DNA of 41,998 bases. Source: Chloroflexota bacterium (GTDB taxonomy: Bacteria > Chloroflexota > Dehalococcoidia > UBA2979). The stretch's first letter is position 1; each line of letters begins with the position of its first letter. The translations under genes and the position numbers were made by a program. Where the stretch lies: the NCBI GenBank assembly GCA_009840945.1, contig VXMU01000113.1, forward strand, positions 1 through 41,998, written 5' to 3'. The notes below the pieces were generated by a model. That model saw only the letters and a program-made list of their open reading frames with translations. It was not told the DNA's origin and made no database searches. Positions 16,131 to 24,236 of the stretch are shown piece by piece.

Positions 16131-16964
16131 TCATGCGTCGCCGACGACCTCGCGCTCACGGAGCCCGAGGCCGACGCGCATCGCGGTGCAGTGCATCATC
16201 ATCGTCGCGACCGCCGGCAGCGCGCGGTCGACGGCGTCGCGCGCCTCGGCGATGGCGTAAGGGCGCATCCCCGACTCGCGGAGTGCGGCCTCGTCGGCGC
16301 GCAGCGGGACGGCGAGGAACCGCGACGAGGAGCGCGCATAGAAGTAGAGCGCGCGGCCGCGCTGGCGGAACAGCGGGTACGCGACCAGGTGCTGCAACTC
16401 GTCCCACACCGCGTCGAAGTAGCTCGGCCAGACCGCGATCGCGCGGTACAGGTCGGGCGGCGAGTCGAGCTGCAGCTCCGCGGGCACCTCGGGCAGCATT
16501 CCCGCGTCCGCCGGCGCCAGCTCCACGGTCGTGTCGATGTGCGCCTGCTCGCGTTCGGACGGCTCGCGCGGCTCCGGGCGCCCCTGCCCGCCGACCGAGG
16601 GCGCCTCGTGCGCCTCGGCCAGCGCGGCCAGCAGCAGCAGGAGCTGCGGCTGCAGCCAGTGGAAGACGTCGAGCACGGCGACGACCTGGTCGAGGTCGGC
16701 CTCGCTCATCGAGCCGGCGAGCAGCGACTCGCGCGACAGCGTCGGGTCGTCGTAGACGTCCTCGACGGCGTCGAGCGCCATGTCGGCCATGTAGAGCGCG
16801 CTGCCGAGGAAGCCGGCGGTGTCGACCGAGGGCGCGAGCTGCGGCCAGACGGCCTCGAGGAAGCCGTCGATGTCCGCGAGCTGGTGCACGACGGACGGGA
16901 CGAACGAGGTGCGCAGCCCCGCCGTCATCTCCGCCACCGGTGACTGGTCGTGTCCATTCGCCAT
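16131..16964 (-). CDS. DehI-like (halocarboxylate dehalogenase family) protein
   Basis: A 277-residue mostly helical protein without Cys-based motifs or membrane segments. The spread of conserved features, such as LEAVWPQLAPSVDTAGFLGSAL near the start and AIAVWPSYFDAVWDELQ in the second half, resembles two DehI-type repeats. DehI enzymes remove halogen from 2-haloacids without a covalent intermediate. I assign only family resemblance; the catalytic Asp could not be placed with certainty. It is divergent from ruvB and is followed by the SCO1664-like gene. Confidence 0.55.
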   Translation of the reverse strand: MANGHDQSPVAEMTAGLRTSFVPSVVHQLADIDGFLEAVWPQLAPSVDTAGFLGSALYMADMALDAVEDVYDDPTLSRESLLAGSMSEADLDQVVAVLDVFHWLQPQLLLLLAALAEAHEAPSVGGQGRPEPREPSEREQAHIDTTVELAPADAGMLPEVPAELQLDSPPDLYRAIAVWPSYFDAVWDELQHLVAYPLFRQRGRALYFYARSSSRFLAVPLRADEAALRESGMRPYAIAEARDAVDRALPAVATMMMHCTAMRVGLGLREREVVGDA

Positions 16965-17013
16965 GACCTGAGGATAGCGACCCGCGCACCAAACCGGGGA
17001 GAGGGTCGCGCTC

Positions 17014-17034
17014 CGAACGCACGTTCGCTATACT
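17014..17034 (+). promoter_or_regulatory. LexA-type SOS box overlapping the ruvB promoter
   Basis: CGAACGCACGTTCG at 17014-17027 exactly fits the CGAAC-N4-GTTCG palindrome bound by LexA in Gram-positive-type lineages. It is followed at once by TATACT (17029-17034), a good -10 element. Bound LexA would block the promoter of ruvB, whose start is 50 bases further on. DNA damage would release it. Confidence 0.7.
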
Positions 17035-17083
17035 AGCGACTCGGCGGGGACGCGCGGCAGCGAGCCGCGCTATCGAGGGTGGC

Positions 17084-18148
17084 GTGAACGACACGCAACG
17101 CGGTCCGCTGGCGCGGACCCAGACTCCCGGCGACGCGACAGTCGAACCCTCGCTGCGTCCGCGGCGGCTCGACGAGTACTTCGGCCAGGACACGGTCAAG
17201 GCGTCGCTGCAGATCGCCATCGAGGCCGCACGCGGTCGCGACGAGCCGCTGGACCACATCCTCATCCACGGCCCGCCCGGCCTCGGCAAGACGACGCTGG
17301 CGATGATCATCGCCTCGGAGATGGGCGTCTCGATCCGCATCACCTCCGGCCCCGCCATCGAGCGCGCCGGTGACCTCGCCTCGGTGCTCACGAGCCTGCA
17401 ACCCGGCGACGTGCTCTTCATCGACGAGGTGCACCGCCTCCCCCGGCCCGTCGAGGAGATCCTGTACCCGGCGATGGAGGACTGGGCGCTCGACATCATC
17501 CTCGGCTCCGGGCCGAAGGCGCGCGACGTGCGGCTCAAGCTCAACCGCTTCACGATGATCGGCGCCACCACCCGCTACGCCCTCGTCTCGCAGCCGCTGC
17601 GCGAGCGCTTCGGCGCGTCGTGGCGACTCGACTTCTACGACGAGGCGGCGCTCGCGCGCATCGTCGAGCGCTCGGCCGCCGTGCTCGGCTGCGCCATCGA
17701 CGACGGCGGCGTCGAGGGCATCGCGCGACGCTCGCGCGGGACTGCGCGGGTCGCCAACCGGCTGCTCCGGCGCGTGCGCGACTACGCCGAGGTGCGCGCC
17801 GACGGCGTCATCACCGCCGGGGTCGCGGACGAGGCGCTCGGCCAGCTCGAGATCGACGCGCTCGGCCTCGACGCGATGGACCGCGAGCTGCTGCGCGTGC
17901 TCATCGACCGCTTCGGGGGCGGGCCGGCCGGGCTGGAGACGCTGGCCGCCGCGGTGTCCGAGGAGTCCGACACGATCATGGACGTCTACGAGCCGTACCT
18001 GCTCAAGATCGGCTTCCTGCAGCGCACCCCGCGCGGCCGCGTCGCCTCGCGCCTGGCGTACGACCACCTCGGCCTCTCGTACCACGTGGCCGAGGAGGCG
18101 GAGGAGCGCTTGCAGCCCTCGCTGTTCGGGGACGGCGCGGCGCGCTAG
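17084..18148 (+). CDS. ruvB: Holliday junction branch migration helicase RuvB
   Basis: A 354-residue AAA+ ATPase that drives branch migration of Holliday junctions with RuvA. Walker [10 protein letters not shown] (residues 63-71), Walker [10 protein letters not shown] (111-119), sensor/arginine-finger region [19 protein letters not shown] and the winged-helix C-terminus ([17 protein letters not shown]) are all present. The start is a GTG. ruvA and ruvC are not adjacent. The gene ends nine bases from the convergent 68-residue phage-cluster gene. A LexA-type box precedes it, consistent with SOS control. Confidence 0.95.
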   Translation: MNDTQRGPLARTQTPGDATVEPSLRPRRLDEYFGQDTVKASLQIAIEAARGRDEPLDHILIHGPPGLGKTTLAMIIASEMGVSIRITSGPAIERAGDLASVLTSLQPGDVLFIDEVHRLPRPVEEILYPAMEDWALDIILGSGPKARDVRLKLNRFTMIGATTRYALVSQPLRERFGASWRLDFYDEAALARIVERSAAVLGCAIDDGGVEGIARRSRGTARVANRLLRRVRDYAEVRADGVITAGVADEALGQLEIDALGLDAMDRELLRVLIDRFGGGPAGLETLAAAVSEESDTIMDVYEPYLLKIGFLQRTPRGRVASRLAYDHLGLSYHVAEEAEERLQPSLFGDGAAR

Positions 18149-18157
18149 GTCCGCGCG

Positions 18158-18364
18158 TCAGTGGACGCCCACCACCATCGCGTCGAGGGGATGGCCCGGG
18201 TCGAAGAGGGCCACGGCCACCCGGCGACCCGTCACCAGCGCGCCCGCCGGAATCGCGCGGGACACCGGCACGCCCGTGACCACCGAGGTGAGTGAGTTCG
18301 CGAACCGCACCGTCGCGAGGTGCGTCGCGACGTCGAAGGCTTCGAGGGTGGCGCGTTCGATCAT
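18158..18364 (-). CDS. Small protein at end of phage-structural cluster
   Basis: A 68-residue protein with a TAGGAG ribosome site just before its ATG, nine bases after the baseplate-like gene. It is rich in Val and Ala and looks like a small beta-sheet domain (ATHLATVRFANSLTSVVTGVPV). I do not recognise a family; similar small proteins with a KOW- or OB-like look occur next to phage tail genes. Position and strand place it in the same operon. Confidence 0.7.
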   Translation of the reverse strand: MIERATLEAFDVATHLATVRFANSLTSVVTGVPVSRAIPAGALVTGRRVAVALFDPGHPLDAMVVGVH

Positions 18365-18373
18365 CGGGGGCTC

Positions 18374-20350
18374 CTACACGTCGCTGAGCGCGATGCGCTG
18401 CTCGTAGACCGCGCGGCGGCCGCCGCGGACGTAGCGCGTGTGCAACCCGGAGACGCGGAACCGCGCATCCACCAGGCCCGCGCGCTTCGAGGTGATGGCG
18501 ATGGGGTCGCCGACCTCGAGGCCGGGGTGCGGGCGCACCACCAGCTCGCCGCGGCCGAGCGCCAGCTTCGAGCGACGCAGCACGGCGTCCGCGCGGGCGT
18601 CGGCGCGGGCCTGCGCCTCGATGTTCTCGTCGACGACGATCGCCGTGCCGCCGCCCTCGGCGAGCGCGATCTCGTCGACGGCCTCGGCGAGCACGTTGGC
18701 GCCGAAGATGCGCGCCCAGCCGGCGGCGGGCGCGCCCGACTCGACGGCCAGGCGCATCACCGGCTCGTCGTCCCCGAAGCTCGCGAGGGGTTCGTCGTCG
18801 CGGTCGGGCCGCGACAGGAGCGCGACGTGCGTCCGCATGATCACCTCGTCCGGGAGCATCTCGAGGAGGCGTCGCACGGCCGTCGTCCCGCGCTCGCCGG
18901 CGCGCACGGTGAAGGCCGGCTGCAGCGTGCTCGACTCGGTGCTCACGCGGCCGCCGCCGAGGCGGATCCCGGCGTGCTGCATGACGCCCGTGAGCACCCT
19001 CGACGCGTTCGTCTCGCCCGCCGCCCACACGAACTGGCGGGGGGCCGTCCACGCGTCGAGGAGTCCCCAGCCGTCGACGCCATCGACCTCGACCGTGGAG
19101 CCGCCGAGGTCGTAGCGACGCCGGACCGCCGTGATCCAGAAGGCGCGGCCCTCCAGGCGCTCCCTGCCGGCGCTCGTGATGTAGCCCGGCGTGGGCCGCA
19201 GCTCCCCGCCGGCCGCGAGGGCGGCGGGCGCGGCATCCGGACCGTAGCGGCCGTCGTCGTTGCGCAGCAGCAGCCGCACCCGGCCGCCGCGCAGGCCCTC
19301 GATGAGCGTCGCTTCGAGGACGTCGTCGCTCAGGTCGGACGCCGGTTCGGGGTACGGCGCGTGCCAGACGGCGTTGGGCGAGGCGAGCCATGCGGCGCCG
19401 TTCCCGGCGGCGATGGCGAGCCCGTGCGGCGACTCGTGCCCGAACGGCCTCGGGTTCCGCCACAGCTGGTCGCTGTACGAGGTGCGGCCCACGCCCGGCG
19501 TGACGTGTACGCGGTCGTACGCCCCGCCACCGGCGTACGACTCCACGAACACGCTCTGCGGCGCATCGGCGTGCGCGGTCCCGCTGGCCCGGTACGTCGT
19601 GCGCGTGCCCGGGGCCGCCGAGACGACCTCGACCAGCGGACGCCAGCGGCCGGGCGGGTAGGCGTTGCCGGCGCCGTAGATCGTGGACCACACGCCCGCG
19701 TCGCCGGCCGCGTTCGTGCCGGAGATCAGGACGTTGTGGTCCACCGAGTACGACGCGGCAACCGCGTCCACCGTGGCCAGCGATCGCGACCACGTGGCGG
19801 CCGACCGCCACCGCGCCGTCCCGAACCGCCGGACCACGTACACCGTCCCGCCGACCGCGTAGAAGACGGCGGCCGTGCCGTCCGGCCCGAGCGAGCACGC
19901 CACCGCGGTCACCGCCCTCGCCGCGACCGCCAGCACGGTCGGCGTCCCGAACGTCGCCCCGCCGTCGCTGCTCTCGCGCACCTCGACGCGCACGCCGTCG
20001 GCGCCCACCAAGGCGATCAGGGCGCGGGTCCCGCTCGCGGCGAGGCCGACGCGAGGGGCGGCGGCGACGGTCGCCACCGCTGTCCACGCGCTGAAGTCGC
20101 TGTCGGGGCCCGGCGCGGCGATGCGCTGGCGCGTGAGCGCGCCCGTCGAGGGATCGATGCGCACGCGCAGCAGCGCGCCGTCGCCGGCAACCGCGACGGC
20201 GCACGGACCGTCGGGCTCCATCCCGGTGTAGACGCGCCGCCAGCGCAGCCGCAGCGAGCCGACGTCGCGGTCGTGCAGCAGCACGCGCAGGTACGGCTTC
20301 GCGCTCGGGGAACGGCGCGCGGCCTCGAGCGTGGGCGAGATGCCTCGCAT
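18374..20350 (-). CDS. Phage tail/baseplate-like structural protein
   Basis: A 658-residue protein; the ATG at 20350 sits eight bases after the preceding gene. Residues about 30-330 form repeated beta strands with patterns like VEVRESSDGGATFGTP, resembling a BNR-type propeller. The second half (ATLIEGLRGGRVRLLLRNDDGRYGP, VDGVDGWGLLDAW and VRPHPGLEVGDPIAITSKRAG) looks like the hub or tail-tip proteins of siphoviruses, which bind the tail end and mediate attachment. The assignment is by pattern and neighbourhood rather than a defined motif. No signal peptide. Confidence 0.6.
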   Translation of the reverse strand: MRGISPTLEAARRSPSAKPYLRVLLHDRDVGSLRLRWRRVYTGMEPDGPCAVAVAGDGALLRVRIDPSTGALTRQRIAAPGPDSDFSAWTAVATVAAAPRVGLAASGTRALIALVGADGVRVEVRESSDGGATFGTPTVLAVAARAVTAVACSLGPDGTAAVFYAVGGTVYVVRRFGTARWRSAATWSRSLATVDAVAASYSVDHNVLISGTNAAGDAGVWSTIYGAGNAYPPGRWRPLVEVVSAAPGTRTTYRASGTAHADAPQSVFVESYAGGGAYDRVHVTPGVGRTSYSDQLWRNPRPFGHESPHGLAIAAGNGAAWLASPNAVWHAPYPEPASDLSDDVLEATLIEGLRGGRVRLLLRNDDGRYGPDAAPAALAAGGELRPTPGYITSAGRERLEGRAFWITAVRRRYDLGGSTVEVDGVDGWGLLDAWTAPRQFVWAAGETNASRVLTGVMQHAGIRLGGGRVSTESSTLQPAFTVRAGERGTTAVRRLLEMLPDEVIMRTHVALLSRPDRDDEPLASFGDDEPVMRLAVESGAPAAGWARIFGANVLAEAVDEIALAEGGGTAIVVDENIEAQARADARADAVLRRSKLALGRGELVVRPHPGLEVGDPIAITSKRAGLVDARFRVSGLHTRYVRGGRRAVYEQRIALSDV

Positions 20351-20358
20351 GGTCGCGG

Positions 20359-20979
20359 CTACTCGCCCGGGGCCGGGGCGGCGACGGGGCGGTAGAGCTG
20401 GCGCGAGCGGACGCGACGCTCGCGCCCGTGCTTCGCCAGCGCCCGCGCGAACGCCGCGAGGCGCTCCTGCGCCCAGATGTGGTAGTGCCGCCAGGTGTCC
20501 GCGCCGCCCGCGTTGACGCGGTTGGTGGCGAACGAGGCCCACTCCAGCGCCGCGTAGCCGCCCGCCCCCGTGGCGACGATCTCCTCGAGCGCCGCGGGGA
20601 GCGTCGAGGTTTCGTCCGTCAGGGTGTGGAGCTTCGAGTAGGAGACGGTCGCGCGCTCGCCCGCGTGCGGCGCCCGGTCGACGACCAGCGTGAGCGTGTC
20701 GCCCCACGCGGAGAACGCGACGAACGACGGCGGGTACTGCCCCGCCGGGTACTCGACCGCCTCGACCGAGACGCGGTCGGCGAGTCCCGAGACGTCGAGG
20801 TCGCGGCTGCCGGCCGCGGTGGTGAGCGTCGTAACCGCTTCGAGCGGCGCGGCGAGCGAGAGCTCGCGCACCGCGCGCTCGATGTGGCGGTCCAGCTCCT
20901 CGTCGGACCAGCGTTGGTCCGTCTCGTCGGTGTCGCGCAGGTCACGGCGGACGCGCGTGCGCATCTCGGTCAGGTGCAT
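20359..20979 (-). CDS. Phage head-tail connector-like protein
   Basis: A 206-residue protein starting 39 bases after the capsid gene. The N-terminal MHLTEMRTRVRRDLRDTDE, with WSDEELDRHIERAVRELS, is the short helical pattern common in adaptor/connector proteins that lie after the major capsid gene; a beta-rich middle and a helical, Arg-rich C-terminus follow. Gene order supports the call. It ends eight bases before the baseplate-like gene. Confidence 0.6.
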   Translation of the reverse strand: MHLTEMRTRVRRDLRDTDETDQRWSDEELDRHIERAVRELSLAAPLEAVTTLTTAAGSRDLDVSGLADRVSVEAVEYPAGQYPPSFVAFSAWGDTLTLVVDRAPHAGERATVSYSKLHTLTDETSTLPAALEEIVATGAGGYAALEWASFATNRVNAGGADTWRHYHIWAQERLAAFARALAKHGRERRVRSRQLYRPVAAPAPGE

Positions 20980-21018
20980 GGTCGTCTCCCGGGCGCGTCG
21001 AGATGGGCGTGCGGGCCG

Positions 21019-21909
21019 CTAGGCCTGCACGCCGGTCAGCTTGGCGAGCTTGAGCTCGTTGAAGAGGGCCATGGAGACGTACCACTTCACGCGTACCCGC
21101 GTGGCGTCCTTCGTCTCCAACGCGCCGACGCGCTCGATGGTGACCCCGCCGGGCGCGGTCAGCCCCGCCACGGCGCCCTCGCCGAACTGCAGCGCGTAGA
21201 TCACCGAGGTGTCGCGCGCCGTCCCCTGCGTCTGGTCGTCCGCGATGTAGTCGCTGACGCCGATCGGGACGCCGTCGTAGTAGGCGACCATGCGGCCGAA
21301 CTCGTCGCGGTCGTGCTCCACCACGCCCGAGCCCGCGGCGCGCGCGAGGCTGTTCAGCGTGCGCCGCGAGCGACGCGACATGAGCAGCATCTCCGGCTTC
21401 CCGCCGCGCACGAGGTCCACGAGCTCGTCGAGCTTGTCGAGCGTCAGCTTCGCGCCGTTCACGCCCATCGACACGGTCTGGCCGGCGGCGCAGAGTTCGG
21501 CGAGGCCGTTGAAGGCCTTCGAGTCCGCGTCGGTGTCGCCGTTGATGAAGGTGTCGTCGAACTGCTGCTGCACGGCCTTGGCCTTGAGCTCGACGACGGC
21601 CGCCTCGATGTCCTGGACGTTGTTGCGGGTGCGGGCGATGTAGTTATCGATGTCCGCGTCGCCGCCGAGGATGGTGAGCGAGGCGGTCACCTGCGTGAAC
21701 GTCGGCGTGCTCTCGGCCCACGTGTCGCCCACGGAGTAGAAGGCGGCGGAAGCCGCGGCGTTCTCGCGGTTGTAGGTGAGCCCGTTGCCGACGATCTCGA
21801 TGAACGGGAGCCGCTGCAGGACGGGGCTGTCCTTGATCACGGTCTCGATGACGCCCTGCTGCAGGACGTCGTTGGAGAGCTTGGCCCCCTCGGTCAGTGT
21901 CAGCGCCAC
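21019..21909 (-). CDS. Phage major capsid-like protein
   Basis: A 296-residue protein with GTG start and AGGGAGGG ribosome site. Segments typical of HK97-fold capsids of this type are QGVIETVIKDSPVLQRLPF at the N-terminus, VTASLTILGGDADIDNYI, AKAVQQQFDDTFINGD, the long central helix LDKLDELVDLVRGG, then LMSRRSRRTLNSL and DGVPIGVSDYI, ending in the beta strands TRVRVKWYVSMAL. No encapsulin cargo-binding feature is evident. It stands between a connector-like gene downstream and a scaffold-like gene upstream, but an antisense gene intervenes on that side. Confidence 0.8.
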   Translation of the reverse strand: MALTLTEGAKLSNDVLQQGVIETVIKDSPVLQRLPFIEIVGNGLTYNRENAAASAAFYSVGDTWAESTPTFTQVTASLTILGGDADIDNYIARTRNNVQDIEAAVVELKAKAVQQQFDDTFINGDTDADSKAFNGLAELCAAGQTVSMGVNGAKLTLDKLDELVDLVRGGKPEMLLMSRRSRRTLNSLARAAGSGVVEHDRDEFGRMVAYYDGVPIGVSDYIADDQTQGTARDTSVIYALQFGEGAVAGLTAPGGVTIERVGALETKDATRVRVKWYVSMALFNELKLAKLTGVQA

Positions 21910-22044
21910 TTGGTCCCTCCCTGCGCGCAGCCTCCCGCCGCGCGCCAGCTTCGATGTGCGTTGTGGGAAGGGAGGCTAGGGGAACGTCCGTGCTACTCGA
22001 AGCGCCGTATGACACCGTGCGCCGACGCCGTGTAGATTTCGCCC

Positions 22045-22968
22045 ATGACGACGCCCGCCGAGACCAACCCCCTCGACGTCGAGGGCGCGTGGTCCATCGA
22101 CACCCGCTGCATCGGCTGCGACGTGGCGCGCCACTGGGCCCCCGACCTCGTAGGCCAGGACGACGACGGGCTGTCCTTCATCGCCCGGCAGCCCGAAACC
22201 GCCGAAGAGCAGGCGCAGCTGTGGCGAGCAGCGGTCGCGTGCCCGACGCAGTCGATCCGCAACCGCAACGCGCGACGGCCGGATGAGCCGCCCTTCCCGT
22301 TCGAGCTCGCGCCGGGTGTGCTCGCGCTGGGGCACAACTCCCGCAAGTCCTTCGGCGGGCACTCTTACCTCGCCGTGCGCGACGATGGGAACGTCCTCTT
22401 CGACTCGCCGCGGTTCGAGCGCGCGCTGGTGGAGCGCGTCGCCGAACTGGGTGGCGTCGCCCATATCCTGCTGAGCCATCGCGACGACGTGGCGGACTAT
22501 GCGCGCTGGGCGGACCGCTTCGGCGCGCGGGTCTGGATCCACGCCGCCGACGCCGACGCGGCGCCGAAGGCCACCGACATCATCGAGGGCAGCGACCCGA
22601 CGACCATCGCTCCGGGCGTCGTAGCGCTCCTCGCGCCCGGCCACACCGAGGGGCACCTGGTGTTCCACCTGGACGAACGCCTGCTCTTCACCGGCGACAC
22701 GCTGCACTGGAATCACCGACGCGGGGAGCTGGACGTGACGCCCATCCAGACCTGGTTCGGGTGGGAGGCCCTCGCCGAAACCATGGACATGCTCGCCGGC
22801 TTACGCGTCGAGTGGGTGTTCGCCGGACACGGAAGCTGGCGTCACATGGGCTTCGACGCCTACGCCGCCGAGATGCGCGAGCTGGGGCCGGCCATGCGCG
22901 AGGTCGGTCGGTACGCGTGGGCGGAGCGGCCGGGCACCTCGTTCGACTGGTACCCGTTCCCGGACTGA
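22045..22968 (+). CDS. Ferredoxin/metallo-beta-lactamase fusion
   Basis: A 307-residue protein with two parts. The first 70 residues carry DTRCIGC (Cys22, Cys25) and later VACPTQSI (Cys66), like a small ferredoxin domain with a reduced Cys set. The remainder is a metallo-beta-lactamase fold: LLSHRDDVADYARW in place of the usual HxHxDH, GHTEGHLVFH, FTGDTLHW and FAGHGSWRHM. This HRDDVADY variant is familiar from the ferredoxin-linked branch of the superfamily. Function unknown; hydrolase or electron-transfer roles are possible. It lies antisense between the scaffold-like and capsid genes. Confidence 0.85.
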   Translation: MTTPAETNPLDVEGAWSIDTRCIGCDVARHWAPDLVGQDDDGLSFIARQPETAEEQAQLWRAAVACPTQSIRNRNARRPDEPPFPFELAPGVLALGHNSRKSFGGHSYLAVRDDGNVLFDSPRFERALVERVAELGGVAHILLSHRDDVADYARWADRFGARVWIHAADADAAPKATDIIEGSDPTTIAPGVVALLAPGHTEGHLVFHLDERLLFTGDTLHWNHRRGELDVTPIQTWFGWEALAETMDMLAGLRVEWVFAGHGSWRHMGFDAYAAEMRELGPAMREVGRYAWAERPGTSFDWYPFPD

Positions 22969-23004
22969 CCGCCCGAGGCCCCACCCGCCCTCGCTCCCCC
23001 ACGG

Positions 23005-23463
23005 TCAGGCGCCCGCGCGGCGCTCCAGCCCGAGCGCGATCTTCTCCGCCGCCGACATCCCCTCCACGCTCGGTTCGAGACGACCCGGCGCGCCGACGGG
23101 GAAGCCCCGCGACGCCTCCTCGTCGGCCTCGGCGGCCAGCCGCTCGCGGATCTGCGCGACTGCGCGCCGCGCTGCCTCCACCGAGGCGTCGACCTCGGCC
23201 AAGCTCTCGCCCGCGACGAGGTCCGGCGGCAGCGAGGGCTCCGCGGTCAGCACCGCCTCGCGGTAGCGCGCGACCGCGGCGAGCCGCGCTTCGCGCTCGG
23301 CGTCGAGGTCCGCGCGCAGCCGGGCCAGCTCCTCGGAGGCCTCGGCGGCGGCGCTCTCGTCGCCGGGCTCCTCGCCCTCGATCGCGGCGAGCTCGGCCAG
23401 CGCCTCGTCGGGCAGGTCGTTGCCTTCGGCGTCGCTCATGGCGAGCTGATCGGTGTGGGTCAT
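23005..23463 (-). CDS. Phage scaffolding-like protein
   Basis: A 152-residue, very acidic, mostly helical protein with a GGAGG ribosome site. A Glu/Ala-rich coiled coil (SEELARLRADLDAEREARLAAVARYREA) occupies the middle, and a second helix follows (VEAARRAVAQIRERLAAEADEEA). The size, acidity, coiled coil and place just upstream of a capsid gene on the same strand fit phage scaffolding proteins, which shape the procapsid and are then removed. There is no enzyme motif. The convergent ferredoxin/lactamase gene separates it from the capsid gene. Confidence 0.6.
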   Translation of the reverse strand: MTHTDQLAMSDAEGNDLPDEALAELAAIEGEEPGDESAAAEASEELARLRADLDAEREARLAAVARYREAVLTAEPSLPPDLVAGESLAEVDASVEAARRAVAQIRERLAAEADEEASRGFPVGAPGRLEPSVEGMSAAEKIALGLERRAGA

Positions 23464-23576
23464 GGTTCGTCCTCCTCGATTGCTGTGGTTGTGCGGCGGA
23501 CGGTAGTGGCCCGACGCGCGAGGCCCGAGCAGGACATGGCGCGGTGTGTGACGGGGCCGCGCGCTACCATGCCCCC

Positions 23577-24218
23577 ATGTGCGCCCTCGCCCGTCCCGCG
23601 GCCGTCAACATCCGCCCCATGCGTCGCGCCGACGTGCGGGCCGCGGTGCGCATCGAGCGCGACGCGTACGGCTCGAGGAGCCCGCGCACGACCTTCCGAC
23701 GCGAGCTGCTCAACGGGCTCGCGCAGTACCTCGTCGCCGACGTGGGCGAGTCCGACCCGGCGCCGCCGCAGGTGCGCCACTGGTGGGGCCGCGCGGTGCA
23801 GTTCCTGCCCGACCGGCTGCCGTTCGGTCCGGCGGGCGCGCCCATCGCCGGCTACGCCGGGGCGTGGTTCACGCACGATCAGCTGCACCTCGTCACGCTC
23901 GCGGTCGCGCCCCAGTACCAGGGGCGGGGCATCGGCCAGGCGCTGCTGCTCGCCGTCTGCGACCTCGCCGTGGCCGCCGACCTCGACAGCGTCGCGCTCG
24001 AGGTGCGTTCGACGAACGCGCGGGCCGTCAGCCTCTACGCGCGCCACGGATTCCGCAGCAACGGGCGGCTGCGCAACTACTACTCCGACAACGGCGAGGA
24101 CGCGCTCGTGATGCTCCTCGACGGCCTCGACACGCCCGAGGGGCGCGCCGCGCTCGACGCACGCCGCGCCGAGCACGCCGAGCGCTACGGCGTCGGGTTC
24201 GTCACACGGGGCGACTGA
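23577..24218 (+). CDS. GNAT acetyltransferase, RimI-like
   Basis: A 213-residue GNAT protein beginning at ATG 23577. The acetyl-CoA site is HLVTLAVAPQYQGRGIGQALL, followed by LEVRSTNARAVSLYARHGF and NYYSDNGEDALVMLL, as in RimI-type N-alpha-acetyltransferases. It has an insertion before the core (DVGESDPAPPQVRHWWG) and a longer C-terminus than E. coli RimI. Protein N-termini or a similar amine are likely substrates. Convergent with the acyl-CoA ligase gene, 18 bases away. Confidence 0.88.
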   Translation: MCALARPAAVNIRPMRRADVRAAVRIERDAYGSRSPRTTFRRELLNGLAQYLVADVGESDPAPPQVRHWWGRAVQFLPDRLPFGPAGAPIAGYAGAWFTHDQLHLVTLAVAPQYQGRGIGQALLLAVCDLAVAADLDSVALEVRSTNARAVSLYARHGFRSNGRLRNYYSDNGEDALVMLLDGLDTPEGRAALDARRAEHAERYGVGFVTRGD

Positions 24219-24236
24219 CGAGGGTTCGAGGCCGCG

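Noticed and set aside
21019-21909. Encapsulin shell protein
   Set aside because: The neighbours are scaffold-like, connector-like and tail-like genes, and no cargo enzyme with a targeting tail is adjacent; a phage-type capsid fits better.
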